The notes beneath the pieces were generated by a model. It ran no database searches. It worked only from the letters and a program-made list of their open reading frames with translations, and was not told where the DNA came from. Shown here in pieces: positions 1 through 8,507 of a DNA stretch of 64,000 bases; the first letter of the stretch is position 1, and every line of letters starts with the position of its first letter. Source of the DNA: Demequina capsici (GTDB taxonomy: Bacteria > Actinomycetota > Actinomycetes > Actinomycetales > Demequinaceae); contig NZ_CP134880.1 of NCBI RefSeq assembly GCF_032102965.1, positions 620,001-684,000 on the forward strand, written 5' to 3'. A program made the translations under genes and the position numbers.

Positions 1-615
1 AGCCTCGACCATCACGAACGACAGGTCGGACGGCGAGAGCTCCGGGTAGTAGCGCAGGGCAGCCTTCGCCATGTCCTCGGTCTCGGCGAACGCCTCGATG
101 CCGGCGAAGCCGCCGCCCACGAACACGAATGTGAGCAGGCGCTTGCGCAGCGCGGGGTCGGACGTGGTCGCGGCGCGAGCGATGCGGCCCAGGATGCGGT
201 TGCGGACCGCCGCGGCCTCCTCCACGAACTTGAAGCCGATCGCGAAGTCCGCGAGCCCGGGGATGGGCAGGGTGCGCGAGACGGATCCCAGTGCGACGAC
301 GAGCTCGTCGTACTCGAGGTTCAGGTCCTCGCCCAGGTCGGTCGTGGCGGTGACCTTGCGCGAGGCGTGGCTGATGCCGGTCACCTTGCCCTGCAGCACG
401 CGCACGCCCTTGAGGGTGCGGCGCAACGGGACCACGGCGTGGCGCGCCTCGATGGAGCCCGCACCCGCCTCGGGCAGGAAGGGCGCGTAGGTCATGTACG
501 GCCGGCGGTCGATGAGCGTGATGTCGACGGCGCCGCGTGCCTTCCGCTTGAGCGTGAGGGCGGTGTAGAGGCCGACGTAGCCGCCTCCGAGGATGAGCAC
601 ACGTGTGCGGGTCAT
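1..615 (-). CDS. ndh: NADH dehydrogenase type II (FAD), C-terminus outside window
   Basis: The N-terminal 205 residues of a flavin-dependent NADH:quinone oxidoreductase of the NDH-2 type, which passes electrons from NADH to membrane quinone without pumping protons. The N-terminus has the FAD-binding Rossmann motif LGGGYVGLYTAL (residues about 8-19), and a second nucleotide-binding motif FVGGGFAGIEAFAE lies near residue 165, the usual two-dinucleotide-fold arrangement. The ATG at 613-615 is preceded on the minus strand by a strong AGGAGG. The gene runs off the window start, so the C-terminal membrane-anchoring part is not seen. Other members of the FAD/NAD(P) disulfide-oxidoreductase superfamily remain possible but fit less well. 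Confidence 0.85.
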   Translation of the reverse strand, partial: MTRTRVLILGGGYVGLYTALTLKRKARGAVDITLIDRRPYMTYAPFLPEAGAGSIEARHAVVPLRRTLKGVRVLQGKVTGISHASRKVTATTDLGEDLNLEYDELVVALGSVSRTLPIPGLADFAIGFKFVEEAAAVRNRILGRIARAATTSDPALRKRLLTFVFVGGGFAGIEAFAETEDMAKAALRYYPELSPSDLSFVMVEA

Positions 616-703
616 GGGGGTACCTCCTGCAGGGTGCAACCAGGGACCCGTGCGCGATTGTTCCCGCTGCGTGAGACCCGCAGCTGCGCGTGGTGATGCT
701 CTG

Positions 704-709
704 ATCCTA
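704..709 (-). promoter_or_regulatory. putative -10 element of the NADH dehydrogenase gene
   Basis: TAGGAT read on the minus strand, about 90 nt upstream of the start codon. It fits the actinobacterial TAnnnT -10 pattern, but no clear -35 is visible. The rest of 616-739 is an untranslated leader with a strong ribosome binding site. Confidence 0.35.
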
Positions 710-739
710 CCCGCGACCGGGACGAAGGTCCCTGCTGCA

Positions 740-759
740 GGTCAGGTCAGCGCCTGACC
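740..759 (-). terminator. hairpin downstream of fumC
   Basis: GGTCAGG and CCTGACC form a perfect 7-bp stem with a 6-nt loop, 15 nt past the fumC stop codon and before the next minus-strand gene. There is no T-tract, which is common for actinobacterial terminators. Confidence 0.5.
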
Positions 760-773
760 AGGAGGTACGCCGC

Positions 774-2171
774 TCAGCGCCCCGTCATGGTCGTGACGTC
801 CAGCAAGGCATCGAGCTGATCAAGCGTGATCTCTCCGCGGTCCACGAACCCCAGGTCGATCGTGGCCTCACGCACCGTCACACCCTGCTTGACCGAGTGC
901 TTCGCGATCTTCGCCGCGTTCTCGTAGCCGATGACCCGGTTCAGGGGAGTCACGATGCTGGGGCTCGCCTCGGCCAGGAAGCGGGCGCGGTCCACGTTCG
1001 CCTCGATGCCGACCACCGTGCGCTCGCGAAGGACCTCGACCGCGTGGGTCAGCAGTCGCATCGACTCGAGCGTGCCGAGCGCCATCACCGGGATCTGCAC
1101 GTTCAGCTCGAACGCGCCTGACGCGCCCGCCCACGCGACGGTCGCGTCGTTCCCGATCACGCGTGCGCACACCATCAGCACGGCCTCGGGGACCACAGGG
1201 TTGACCTTGCCGGGCATGATCGACGAGCCCGGCTGGAGGTCCGGGAGCGCGATCTCCCCGAGCCCCGTGTTCGGGCCGGATCCCATCCACCGCAGGTCGT
1301 TGCAGATCTTCGTGAGGCTCACCGCGATCGTGCGCAGCGCGCCCGACAGCTCGACGAGCGAGTCGCGTGCCGACTGCGCCTCGAAGTGGTTCCGTGCCTC
1401 GGTGATCGGCAGGCCGGTGTCCTCGGCGAGAAGCGCGATCACCCGTTGGGGGAAGCCCGCGGGGGTGTTGATCCCCGTGCCGACGGCCGTCCCGCCCAGC
1501 GGCACCTCCGCCACACGGGGAAGCGCGACGAGCAGCCGCTCCACGCCGAGCCGCATGGCCGCCGCGTAGCCTCCGAACTCCTGACCGAGCGTGACCGGCG
1601 TCGCGTCCATGAGGTGCGTGCGGCCGGACTTCACGACGTCGGCGAACTGCACCGCCTTCGCCTCGAGCGCCTCGGCGAGAGCGCTCAAGGCCGGGACCAG
1701 GTCGTGGACCACGGTCGCCGACGCCGCCACGTGCACCGAGGTGGGGAACACGTCGTTCGACGACTGGGAGGCGTTCACGTGATCGTTCGGATGGACATCC
1801 CGACCGAGAGCGCGCGTCGCCAGGGTGGCGACCACCTCGTTCATGTTCATGTTCGACGACGTGCCCGAGCCGGTCTGGAAGACGTCGACAGGGAAGTGCG
1901 CGTCATGGCGCCCGGCGGCCACCTCGTCCGCGGCGGCGACGATCGCGGCGGCGACCTCTGCCTCCAGGACGCCGAGCTCCGCGTTCGCGAGCGCCGCGGC
2001 CTTCTTCACCCGCGCCAGCGCCTCGATGTGACGCCGTTCGAGCCTCACGCCCGAGATGGGGAAGTTCTCCACGGCCCGCTGCGTCTGTGCACGGTAGAGG
2101 GCGTCGGCGGGGACCCGCACCTCTCCCATCGTGTCGTGCTCGATCCTGAACTCCGTCGTCATGGCGACCAT
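774..2171 (-). CDS. fumC: class II fumarate hydratase
   Basis: Iron-independent fumarase, interconverting fumarate and L-malate in the TCA cycle. The 465 residues match the family length. Visible hallmarks are GSGTSSNMN (101-109), the SSND substrate loop (137-140), GRTHLMDA with the general-base region His (183-190) and the superfamily signature [11 protein letters not shown] (315-325) with its mobile-loop serine. The first ATG is chosen because GAGGG lies 12 nt upstream; a second ATG three codons later is possible. Aspartase and argininosuccinate lyase share the signature, but the overall match is to FumC. A terminator-like hairpin follows the gene. Confidence 0.97.
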   Translation of the reverse strand: MVAMTTEFRIEHDTMGEVRVPADALYRAQTQRAVENFPISGVRLERRHIEALARVKKAAALANAELGVLEAEVAAAIVAAADEVAAGRHDAHFPVDVFQTGSGTSSNMNMNEVVATLATRALGRDVHPNDHVNASQSSNDVFPTSVHVAASATVVHDLVPALSALAEALEAKAVQFADVVKSGRTHLMDATPVTLGQEFGGYAAAMRLGVERLLVALPRVAEVPLGGTAVGTGINTPAGFPQRVIALLAEDTGLPITEARNHFEAQSARDSLVELSGALRTIAVSLTKICNDLRWMGSGPNTGLGEIALPDLQPGSSIMPGKVNPVVPEAVLMVCARVIGNDATVAWAGASGAFELNVQIPVMALGTLESMRLLTHAVEVLRERTVVGIEANVDRARFLAEASPSIVTPLNRVIGYENAAKIAKHSVKQGVTVREATIDLGFVDRGEITLDQLDALLDVTTMTGR

Positions 2172-2266
2172 TGTTGCAGTGGACCCTCACAGAATCACAG
2201 CACCCGCCGATGGTTTCCACGTCATCATGTGCCACGTAAGGTGAAGCCTGAGCAGGAGAGGCGCGC

Positions 2267-2800
2267 GTGGGGGCGGGCACGTTCTTGGTGGAAGGGGGGC
2301 CTGTGGCCCGAGGATGGCGCACGGTACTGCGCCGACGGCTGGCGGAGGACGCCGCGTCGGAGGCCGCACTCACCGCGGAGGAGATGACGGAGCTCGCGCG
2401 TTCGCGCGAGCGGTCGGTGCGTGCAGGGATCGCGGCGAGGGTGGACCTCCCGCTGCCCACGATGCTGAGGCTCGGCACCGACCGCTCACCGCAGGTGCGT
2501 GCGGCGCTCGCGGCGAACCCTGGCGTCGGGCGCTCGCGAGCCCTCATGGACGCGCTCGCTGAGGACACCGATGTCAGCGTCCGGCTCGCGCTCGTCGGCA
2601 ATCCAGCGACCCCGGTCGATGCGCTCCAGCGGCTCGCGCTGCGCTCGCCTGGTCCGGTCTGCGCCGCGGCGGTCGAGCGGATGGATGTCGATCACGCGTA
2701 CGACGCCGCGCAGCCGGTGGTCGCGCTGCGACTCGCCGTCGGGGACGATGCGCGTCCTACCAGGCAGGCGCCGGTGCGAGGTTTCAAGCCGGCCCGCTGA
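2267..2800 (+). CDS. LRV/HEAT-like repeat protein, first paralogue
   Basis: A 177-residue protein of unknown role starting with GTG, with GGAG a suitable distance upstream. Residues about 65-135 hold leucine-rich-repeat-variant-like units of about 24 residues, for example VRAALAANPGVGRSRALM followed by VRLALVGNPATPVDALQRLA. These are helical repeats with the conserved V-R-x-A-x-x-x-N-P core. No signal peptide or catalytic motif is visible. The same architecture recurs in the gene at 4158-4595, so the two are probably paralogues. Such repeats usually bind protein partners. It converges on the sugar kinase gene with a 75-bp gap. Confidence 0.75.
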   Translation: MGAGTFLVEGGPVARGWRTVLRRRLAEDAASEAALTAEEMTELARSRERSVRAGIAARVDLPLPTMLRLGTDRSPQVRAALAANPGVGRSRALMDALAEDTDVSVRLALVGNPATPVDALQRLALRSPGPVCAAAVERMDVDHAYDAAQPVVALRLAVGDDARPTRQAPVRGFKPAR

Positions 2801-2875
2801 CCATCTCTCAGCGCGGCCGACGTCCGTGGCCGGTGATCGGTCGACGCCGGGTCTGCGTGAATCGGCGGCGAGCGG

Positions 2876-3793
2876 TCAGGCGTCCAGCTCGGCCAGCGTC
2901 GGCGGGTTCGCGCCCGCGCGCGAGACGGTGATCGCGGCGATCCGTGCGCAGCGTTCCAGCACTGCCGAGACGGTGTCCAGGTCGAGCGACCGCAGTGCCT
3001 GCCGCTGTGGCGCCCCGAGAACACCCGCGCCCCACAGTCCGTCGATCAGCCCGCCCATGAAGGAGTCGCCCGCACCGACGGTGTCCGCCACGGTGACCTT
3101 CGGTGCCCGCACGTCCACACGGCCCTCAGGGGTCCACGCGGTGGCGCCTTCGCCCCCGCGGGTCACCACGACGATCGCGGGGCCCAGCGCCAGCCAGGCC
3201 TGCGCGACCCGGTCCACGCCCTCGCCGGGCGCGAGCCATTCGATGTCCTCGTCGGAGACCTTCACGACGTCGGCGAGGCGCACCGCGCGCTCCACCGCTG
3301 CGCGCGCCGTCGCCGGCTCGCCCATGAGCGACGGCCTCGCATTCGGGTCGTAGGTGACGGTCGAGGTCTCCCGCGACGACGCCATCAACGTCAGGACGGC
3401 GTCGGCACCAGGCTGCAGCACCGCGGCGATGGACCCGGTGTGCACCACGAGCGGCTCGGGCCGGGTGACCGCGTCAGCGCTCAGGGCCCACTCGAGGGCG
3501 AAGTCGTAGGCAGCGGCCCCGCTCGCGTCGAGCGTCGCGGTCGCGACCGAGGTGGCCGGCGCATCCTGCGAGCCCTCGCACAGCGCGACCCCGGATCCCT
3601 CGAGGTGGTCGACGACCAGTGCGCCGTCGTCGTCCTTGCCCAACCACGTCAGGAGCTCGGCGTCGCGGCCCAGCCGTGCCAGCCCGATCGCCACGTTCGC
3701 AGGGGAGCCGCCGGGGTGTCTCTGCACCGAGCCGTCCGCACGATGGACGGCGTCGATCAGTGCCTCGCCGATCACCAGCGCGTGGCCGCTCAT
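2876..3793 (-). CDS. PfkB-family carbohydrate kinase (fructokinase-like)
   Basis: ATP-dependent sugar kinase of the ribokinase/PfkB superfamily, 305 residues. It has the first family signature around GGSPANVA (28-35) and the second, DTVGAGDSF (237-245), with the catalytic Asp and anion hole. The N-terminal LVIGEALID and DPNARPSL (149-156) resemble bacterial fructokinases, so fructose is the likeliest substrate, but sequence alone does not settle it. Its ATG overlaps the xseB stop codon by four bases (ATGA), so it is probably translationally coupled to xseB, an unusual partner. Confidence 0.85.
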   Translation of the reverse strand: MSGHALVIGEALIDAVHRADGSVQRHPGGSPANVAIGLARLGRDAELLTWLGKDDDGALVVDHLEGSGVALCEGSQDAPATSVATATLDASGAAAYDFALEWALSADAVTRPEPLVVHTGSIAAVLQPGADAVLTLMASSRETSTVTYDPNARPSLMGEPATARAAVERAVRLADVVKVSDEDIEWLAPGEGVDRVAQAWLALGPAIVVVTRGGEGATAWTPEGRVDVRAPKVTVADTVGAGDSFMGGLIDGLWGAGVLGAPQRQALRSLDLDTVSAVLERCARIAAITVSRAGANPPTLAELDA

Positions 3794-4056
3794 TCGTCGT
3801 CCCCGTCGGCAGGGACCACGCCGACGACACCCGCGTCGGCCATGTCGTCGTCCTCGCCGCGGACGGCCGCGATGCGCTCGCCCGCGCCATCCAGGAGCTC
3901 CTGGCAGCGGGCGGCGAGGGCCTCGCCGCGCTCCCAGAGCCCGAGGGACTCATCGAGGGTCGCCTGGCCGGCCTCGAGACGAGCGACGATGGCGATCAGC
4001 TCATCGCGGGCGTCCTCGTATGTCATCCCGGCCACATCGTCGGTATTGTTCGGCAC
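3790..4056 (-). CDS. xseB: exodeoxyribonuclease VII small subunit
   Basis: Small subunit of the nuclease that degrades single-stranded DNA to oligonucleotides. The core TYEDARDELIAIVARLEAG, then LDESLGLWERGEALAARC, is typical of XseB. The GTG at 4054-4056 gives 88 residues; an ATG at 4024-4026 just before TYEDA is the alternative, and an upstream in-frame extension looks non-coding. The C-terminal tail is acidic (GEDDDMADAG and PADGDDE). Its partner xseA is on the same strand but is separated from it by an opposite-strand gene, so the normal xseA-xseB transcript must cross or bypass that gene. Confidence 0.85.
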   Translation of the reverse strand: MPNNTDDVAGMTYEDARDELIAIVARLEAGQATLDESLGLWERGEALAARCQELLDGAGERIAAVRGEDDDMADAGVVGVVPADGDDE

Positions 4057-4157
4057 GAGGCCACCGTAGCGCGTCGACGACGACCGCTGCTGCACCTTGG
4101 AGGAACGTCGATCGCGGAGGGAAGCGGGGACGTACACGACTCACAACGGAGTGAGAG

Positions 4158-4595
4158 ATGTTCAGCGACGGATACACGCAGGAGACCGCGCTCGCGCGGG
4201 TGCGCCAGATGCTCGACGACGGCGTGAGCGACGCCGAGCTGTCGCGTCTGTCGGTGCATGAGGAGGCACTGGTGAGGGCCGCGGTCGCCGCGCATCCCGG
4301 CACGTCGGTGCTTGCTCTGCTTCGACTCGCATCGGACGAGGCGACGACGGTGCGCGCGGGGGTGGCGCGCAATCCGCGGCCCGATATGCCGGAGGACATC
4401 CACGAGCAGCTCGCGCAGGACAAGCGGGTGGAGGTGCGGATGGCCCTCGCGGGCAACCCGTCGCTCGGACGGGAGGTGCTCGGAAAGCTGTCGCGCAGCC
4501 GCGACAAGGATGTGGCGCTCGTGGCGCGTCGGCGTATCGCCGCGGAGGGAGGCGCACGGGGGATGCTCGCGCGCCTCTCCATGCCGCGCGGCTGA
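4158..4595 (+). CDS. LRV-repeat protein, second paralogue, lodged between xseA and xseB
   Basis: A 145-residue soluble protein with GGAG seven bases upstream of the ATG. It consists almost wholly of helical repeats of the LRV/HEAT kind: LVRAAVAAHPGTSVLALLRLA, TVRAGVARNPRPDMPEDI and VEVRMALAGNPSLGREVL, about 24-26 residues each, from residue 30 to 120. Function is unknown; protein-protein contact is the usual role. It resembles the gene at 2267-2800. Its position antisense between the two exonuclease VII subunit genes, 30 bp from the xseA stop, suggests a local duplication and insertion. Confidence 0.75.
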   Translation: MFSDGYTQETALARVRQMLDDGVSDAELSRLSVHEEALVRAAVAAHPGTSVLALLRLASDEATTVRAGVARNPRPDMPEDIHEQLAQDKRVEVRMALAGNPSLGREVLGKLSRSRDKDVALVARRRIAAEGGARGMLARLSMPRG

Positions 4596-4615
4596 GTCCT
4601 GCGCGGCTGAGTCCC
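4586..4615 (+). repeat. 15-bp tandem duplication over a stop codon
   Basis: GCGCGGCTGAGTCCT at 4586-4600 is followed directly by GCGCGGCTGAGTCCC at 4601-4615, 14 of 15 identical. The first unit carries the last codons and TGA of the LRV gene, and the second lies in the short gap before the xseA stop. Confidence 0.8.
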
Positions 4616-4625
4616 GCGCAGAGCT

Positions 4626-5936
4626 TCAGCCGGCGCTGAACGGCTCGAGCGCCTGGTCGTCGAGGTCGACGTCGTCCACCGACGCGACGAACGTTCCGCG
4701 CGCGACCCGTACCAGGAGCTGGTCACCCGGGTCCAGGAGCGCCGCGTCGCGCACCACCGCGCCGTCGGCATCGCGGACCACGGCGTAGCCCCGGTCGAGC
4801 GTGGACTGGGGACTGAGCGCCCGCAGGCTGGCAGCAAGCTCGCGCGTGCGTGCGTCCGCGGTGGACAGGATGTCGACGAGCGCTCGGCCTGACGCGAGAT
4901 GCAGGGCCGCCAGCCGCTCGCGATGCGGGTCGAGCATGCGCCTTGGGTGAGCCATCACGGGACGGGTCCGGAAAGAGGACAGGCCTCGCGCCTCTCGGTC
5001 GAGGCGGGTGGTGACGGCCGCGCGCATGGTGGCGCGCGCGCGGATCACCTCGCGACGCTCGTGCGCCGCGTCGGGAACCACGCGCTTGCCCGCGTCCGTG
5101 GGAGTCGACGCGCGCCAGTCGGCGACGAGGTCCAGGAGCGGCGAGTCCTTCTCATGCCCGATCGCGCTCACCAACGGCGTGACGACGGCCGCGGCGGCGC
5201 GCACCATCGCCTCGTCGCTGAACGCGAGCAGATCCTCCAGCGCCCCGCCCCCGCGGGCGACGACGATCACGTCGACGTCGTCACGCGCGTCGAGCTCACG
5301 CATGGCTGCGACGACCTCGGGCACGGCGCGCGGTCCTTGGACGGTGACGCGGCGGATCTCGAACTGCACGGCGGGCCACCGGCGCTGCGCGTTCTCCACC
5401 ACGTCGTGCTCCGCGTCTCCCTGGGTGGCGCACACCAGGCCCACGACCCTCGGCAGGAACGGCAGCGGCACCTTGCGCTCGGCGGCGAAGAGGCCTTCTT
5501 CAGCGAGCGCGGACTTGAGCATCTCGATCCTGGCGAGAAGGTCGCCGAGGCCGACGGTGCGCACCTCCTTGCCGCGCATCTGAAGGGCGCCGGACTTGGT
5601 CCACCACTGGGGCTTCGCGTGGATCACGATCCGTGCACCGTCCTCGAGCGGCACTCCGAGCGCCTCGACGGCGGCGGCGGGCAGGGTTGCGCCGAGCGAC
5701 ATGTTCTCGTCCGTGTCGCGCAGCGTGAGGAAGACCAGGTCGCGCCATCTCTTGACGCCCAACACCTGCCCCTCGACCCATACCGGCGACATGCGGGCGA
5801 TGTACTCGCCGATCTTGGGGGAGAGGTGCCGCACGGGCCAGGGCCGTTCGGCGCTCGTGTCAGCGGCCGTGTCAGGAAGAGTCGCCCTGGTCTGGTCGTT
5901 GTCCTGGGGGAAGACGTCAGCGCCGCTCACGGCCAC
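4626..5936 (-). CDS. xseA: exodeoxyribonuclease VII large subunit
   Basis: Catalytic subunit of exonuclease VII (436 residues from the chosen start). The order is an N-terminal OB-fold DNA-binding domain ([22 protein letters not shown] region), then the exonuclease domain with [18 protein letters not shown] and [27 protein letters not shown], both family hallmarks, then a long helical region and the C-terminal [10 protein letters not shown] segment. The GTG at 5934-5936 is preferred because a longer reading would run into the ispH start, which is divergent and only 25 bp away. A GTG two codons downstream is also possible. Confidence 0.93.
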   Translation of the reverse strand: MAVSGADVFPQDNDQTRATLPDTAADTSAERPWPVRHLSPKIGEYIARMSPVWVEGQVLGVKRWRDLVFLTLRDTDENMSLGATLPAAAVEALGVPLEDGARIVIHAKPQWWTKSGALQMRGKEVRTVGLGDLLARIEMLKSALAEEGLFAAERKVPLPFLPRVVGLVCATQGDAEHDVVENAQRRWPAVQFEIRRVTVQGPRAVPEVVAAMRELDARDDVDVIVVARGGGALEDLLAFSDEAMVRAAAAVVTPLVSAIGHEKDSPLLDLVADWRASTPTDAGKRVVPDAAHERREVIRARATMRAAVTTRLDREARGLSSFRTRPVMAHPRRMLDPHRERLAALHLASGRALVDILSTADARTRELAASLRALSPQSTLDRGYAVVRDADGAVVRDAALLDPGDQLLVRVARGTFVASVDDVDLDDQALEPFSAG

Positions 5937-5961
5937 CAGCCTGCCACGTAGGATGAAGAGC

Positions 5962-6939
5962 ATGCCCGCCACCACAGCGAAGAAGGTCCTGCTTGCCGCG
6001 CCGAGAGGCTACTGCGCGGGAGTGGATCGAGCGGTGATCGCCGTCGAGAAGGCCCTGGAGCTGCATGGCTCGCCGATCTACGTGCGCAAGGAGATCGTCC
6101 ACAACAAGTATGTCGTGGAGACCTTGAGCGAGCGCGGCGCGATCTTCGTGGATGAGACTGACCAGGTGCCCGAGGGCGCTCGCGTGGTGTTCTCGGCGCA
6201 TGGCGTGTCGCCTGCGGTCAGGGACGCGGCCGACGCGCGGAGCCTGCTCACGATCGACGCGACCTGCCCGCTCGTGACGAAGGTGCACAAGGAGGCGGTG
6301 CGCTTCGCGAAGAGCGATCAGACCATCCTGCTGATCGGTCACTCCGGTCACGAGGAGGTCGAGGGCACCGCCGGTGAGGCCCCCGAGCACACGATCGTGG
6401 TGAACTCGCCCGACGACGTGGACGGTCTCGAGGTTCCCGACCCTGACAACGTGGTGTGGCTGTCGCAGACCACTCTGTCGGTGGACGAGACGATGGAGAC
6501 GGTACGGCGGCTGCGCGAGCGGTTCCCGAATCTGCAGGATCCGCCCAGCGACGACATCTGCTACGCGACGCAGAATCGCCAGGTCGCGGTGAAGAAGATC
6601 GCGCCGCAGGCGGACCTTGTGATCGTGGTCGGCTCCGCGAACTCGTCGAACTCGGTCCGGCTGGTGGAGGTCGCGCTGCAGTCGGGCGCGGGGTCGTCGT
6701 ACCGTATCGATCGCGCTACGGAGCTGGAGGACTCCTGGTTCGACGGAGTCTCGACGGTCGGCGTGACGTCGGGTGCCTCGGTCCCCGAGATCCTGGTGCG
6801 CGACGTGCTCGATGCCCTCGCCGGGCGCGGGTACGAGACCGTGGAAGAGGTACGGACGGCGACCGAGGACCTGATGTTCTCGCTGCCGCGCGAGATCCGT
6901 GCCGACCTCAAGGCCAAGGAGGCGGCCTCGCGCGCCTGA
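5962..6939 (+). CDS. ispH: 4-hydroxy-3-methylbut-2-enyl diphosphate reductase
   Basis: Last enzyme of the MEP isoprenoid pathway, reducing HMBPP to IPP and DMAPP with a [4Fe-4S] cluster. The three cluster cysteines are at C18 ([12 protein letters not shown]), C102 ([11 protein letters not shown]) and C200 ([11 protein letters not shown]); substrate-binding histidines appear in VHNKY, SAHG and GHSGHEEV. 325 residues is the normal length. The ATG at 5962 is chosen over an upstream in-frame ATG at 5953 because AGGA overlaps the latter and sits correctly for 5962. It is transcribed divergently from xseA, a common actinobacterial arrangement. Confidence 0.97.
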   Translation: MPATTAKKVLLAAPRGYCAGVDRAVIAVEKALELHGSPIYVRKEIVHNKYVVETLSERGAIFVDETDQVPEGARVVFSAHGVSPAVRDAADARSLLTIDATCPLVTKVHKEAVRFAKSDQTILLIGHSGHEEVEGTAGEAPEHTIVVNSPDDVDGLEVPDPDNVVWLSQTTLSVDETMETVRRLRERFPNLQDPPSDDICYATQNRQVAVKKIAPQADLVIVVGSANSSNSVRLVEVALQSGAGSSYRIDRATELEDSWFDGVSTVGVTSGASVPEILVRDVLDALAGRGYETVEEVRTATEDLMFSLPREIRADLKAKEAASRA

Positions 6940-6945
6940 CACCGG

Positions 6946-8229
6946 TCAGTGCGCGTTCTGCGCGTCGAACGTCGGGTCGAGCAGCTCAGGTGCGTTGATG
7001 GCTCGCACGGCGGTCTCGACCTCTCGCGTCTCGAGGTCCGCGTCGATCTGCTGCAGGGCGGCGAAGCGCCGCGCCTGCGGGAGCACCTGGCGCTCCAGCG
7101 AGCCGATCGTCTTGTTGTAGGCGTCGCCCGCCTGGTCGATCGCCTTTCCCACGCGGGCAAGGTGCTCTCCCATGGTGCTCAGCCGCTTGTACAGCTCCTG
7201 GCCCGTCTGCAGCACCTCCTTCGCATTCTTGGCGAGAGCCTCCGCCTTCCAGGTGTGTGCCACGGTGCGGAGCATCGCGACGAGCACTGTGGGCGTCGCG
7301 ATGATGACGCCCGCCTCATAGGCGTCCGTGAGCAGCTGCGGATCCCGCTCCGTCGCCACCTGCAGGAACGACTCCGCCGGCAGGAAGAGCACCGAGAAGT
7401 CGATCTCGCTGCCGAACTGCTCGCGGTACGCCTTCGAGCTGAGCTCCTTCACCCTCAGCCGCACATTGCGCACATGGCGGGCTGCGTGCTCCTCGGCACG
7501 CTCAGGGTCCCCGTCGACGTCGAGCAGGGCGTCCAGCGGTGTCTTGGCGTCCACCACGATCCGCCGGCCGCCCGCGAGCGTGACGATCATGTCGGGCCGC
7601 AGGCGGCTGCCGTCGGGGGCGGTGCCCGACTCCTGCTCGTCGAAGTCGACGCCGTTCACGAGTCCCGCCACCTCCACGACCCTGCGCAGGTGAAGCTCGC
7701 CCCAGCGGCCGCGGACCTCTGGGCGGCGCAGCGCGCTGCGCAGGCTCTCCGTCTGGCGTCCGAGCTGGGCCGACGCATCGAGCATGTGCCTGACCTGTTG
7801 AGCCAGCTGCGCCTGAGCCTCCGCTCGCGCCAGGTCCGCCTCGCTCGTCTGCCGTCTGACGTCGTCCAATGCCTTGGCCATGGGCTCCACGAGCTGGCGC
7901 ACCGCCTGCTCCCTCCGTGCGAGCTCCGCGTCGGCGACAGCCCGATCCCGGCTGAGACGCTCCTGGGCCACTCGGAGCAGCGCCTCCTGGGACGCCTGCA
8001 ACGACTGGGCGGACAGCGCCTGGAACTCCTGCCGCAACGTGTCGTGGTCTCCACGGACCTGCGCCGCATAGGCGTCGTGCGCGCGCTGCTGGTCCGAGAC
8101 GCGGCGCTCGGCGGCGGCGAGCTCCGCCTTGAGCCGCGCCAGGCTCGCCGATCCCGACGCACGGGACGCCAGCCAGCCGATGAGCGCGCCGAACGCGGCG
8201 CCTGCCAGGACCAGGAGAACCTCTGTCAT
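6946..8229 (-). CDS. rmuC: RmuC-family DNA recombination protein
   Basis: 427-residue member of the RmuC family, predicted nucleases thought to limit DNA rearrangement at inverted repeats. An N-terminal membrane anchor (TEVLLVLAGAAFGALIGWLA, residues 2-21) is followed by a long coiled coil rich in Ala, Arg, Gln and Glu (about 30-170). The conserved RmuC core holds RGRWGELHLRRVVE, DMIVTLAGGRRIVVDAKTPLDALL and FLPAESFLQVA. The ATG at 8227-8229 is chosen because it opens directly into the anchor; upstream codons look like promoter sequence. It converges tail to tail with ispH, only 6 bp apart. Confidence 0.92.
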   Translation of the reverse strand: MTEVLLVLAGAAFGALIGWLASRASGSASLARLKAELAAAERRVSDQQRAHDAYAAQVRGDHDTLRQEFQALSAQSLQASQEALLRVAQERLSRDRAVADAELARREQAVRQLVEPMAKALDDVRRQTSEADLARAEAQAQLAQQVRHMLDASAQLGRQTESLRSALRRPEVRGRWGELHLRRVVEVAGLVNGVDFDEQESGTAPDGSRLRPDMIVTLAGGRRIVVDAKTPLDALLDVDGDPERAEEHAARHVRNVRLRVKELSSKAYREQFGSEIDFSVLFLPAESFLQVATERDPQLLTDAYEAGVIIATPTVLVAMLRTVAHTWKAEALAKNAKEVLQTGQELYKRLSTMGEHLARVGKAIDQAGDAYNKTIGSLERQVLPQARRFAALQQIDADLETREVETAVRAINAPELLDPTFDAQNAH

Positions 8230-8507
8230 GCGGTCACTGTGGCACGGAGGGCTGACATCGGCGCAGAAAACCCGAGGTCGGTGCCGATTTCCGGCGCATA
8301 CCGCCGATTCGTCACGGAAACCTGTTCCTTGGGTCACATTTTGGGCACAATCGGTGTGAGCCCCCACCCATGCAACAAGATCGCAACAAACGCGCGCCTA
8401 ACCTTTTGCCACCGCCATGGTCATCGACCGTGGCGAAACAGTGTCCGCGCTGGAACCGTGCGGGCCACCATCCAAGGTCCGGGAGACCGGACGCATAGGA
8501 GGATCCA

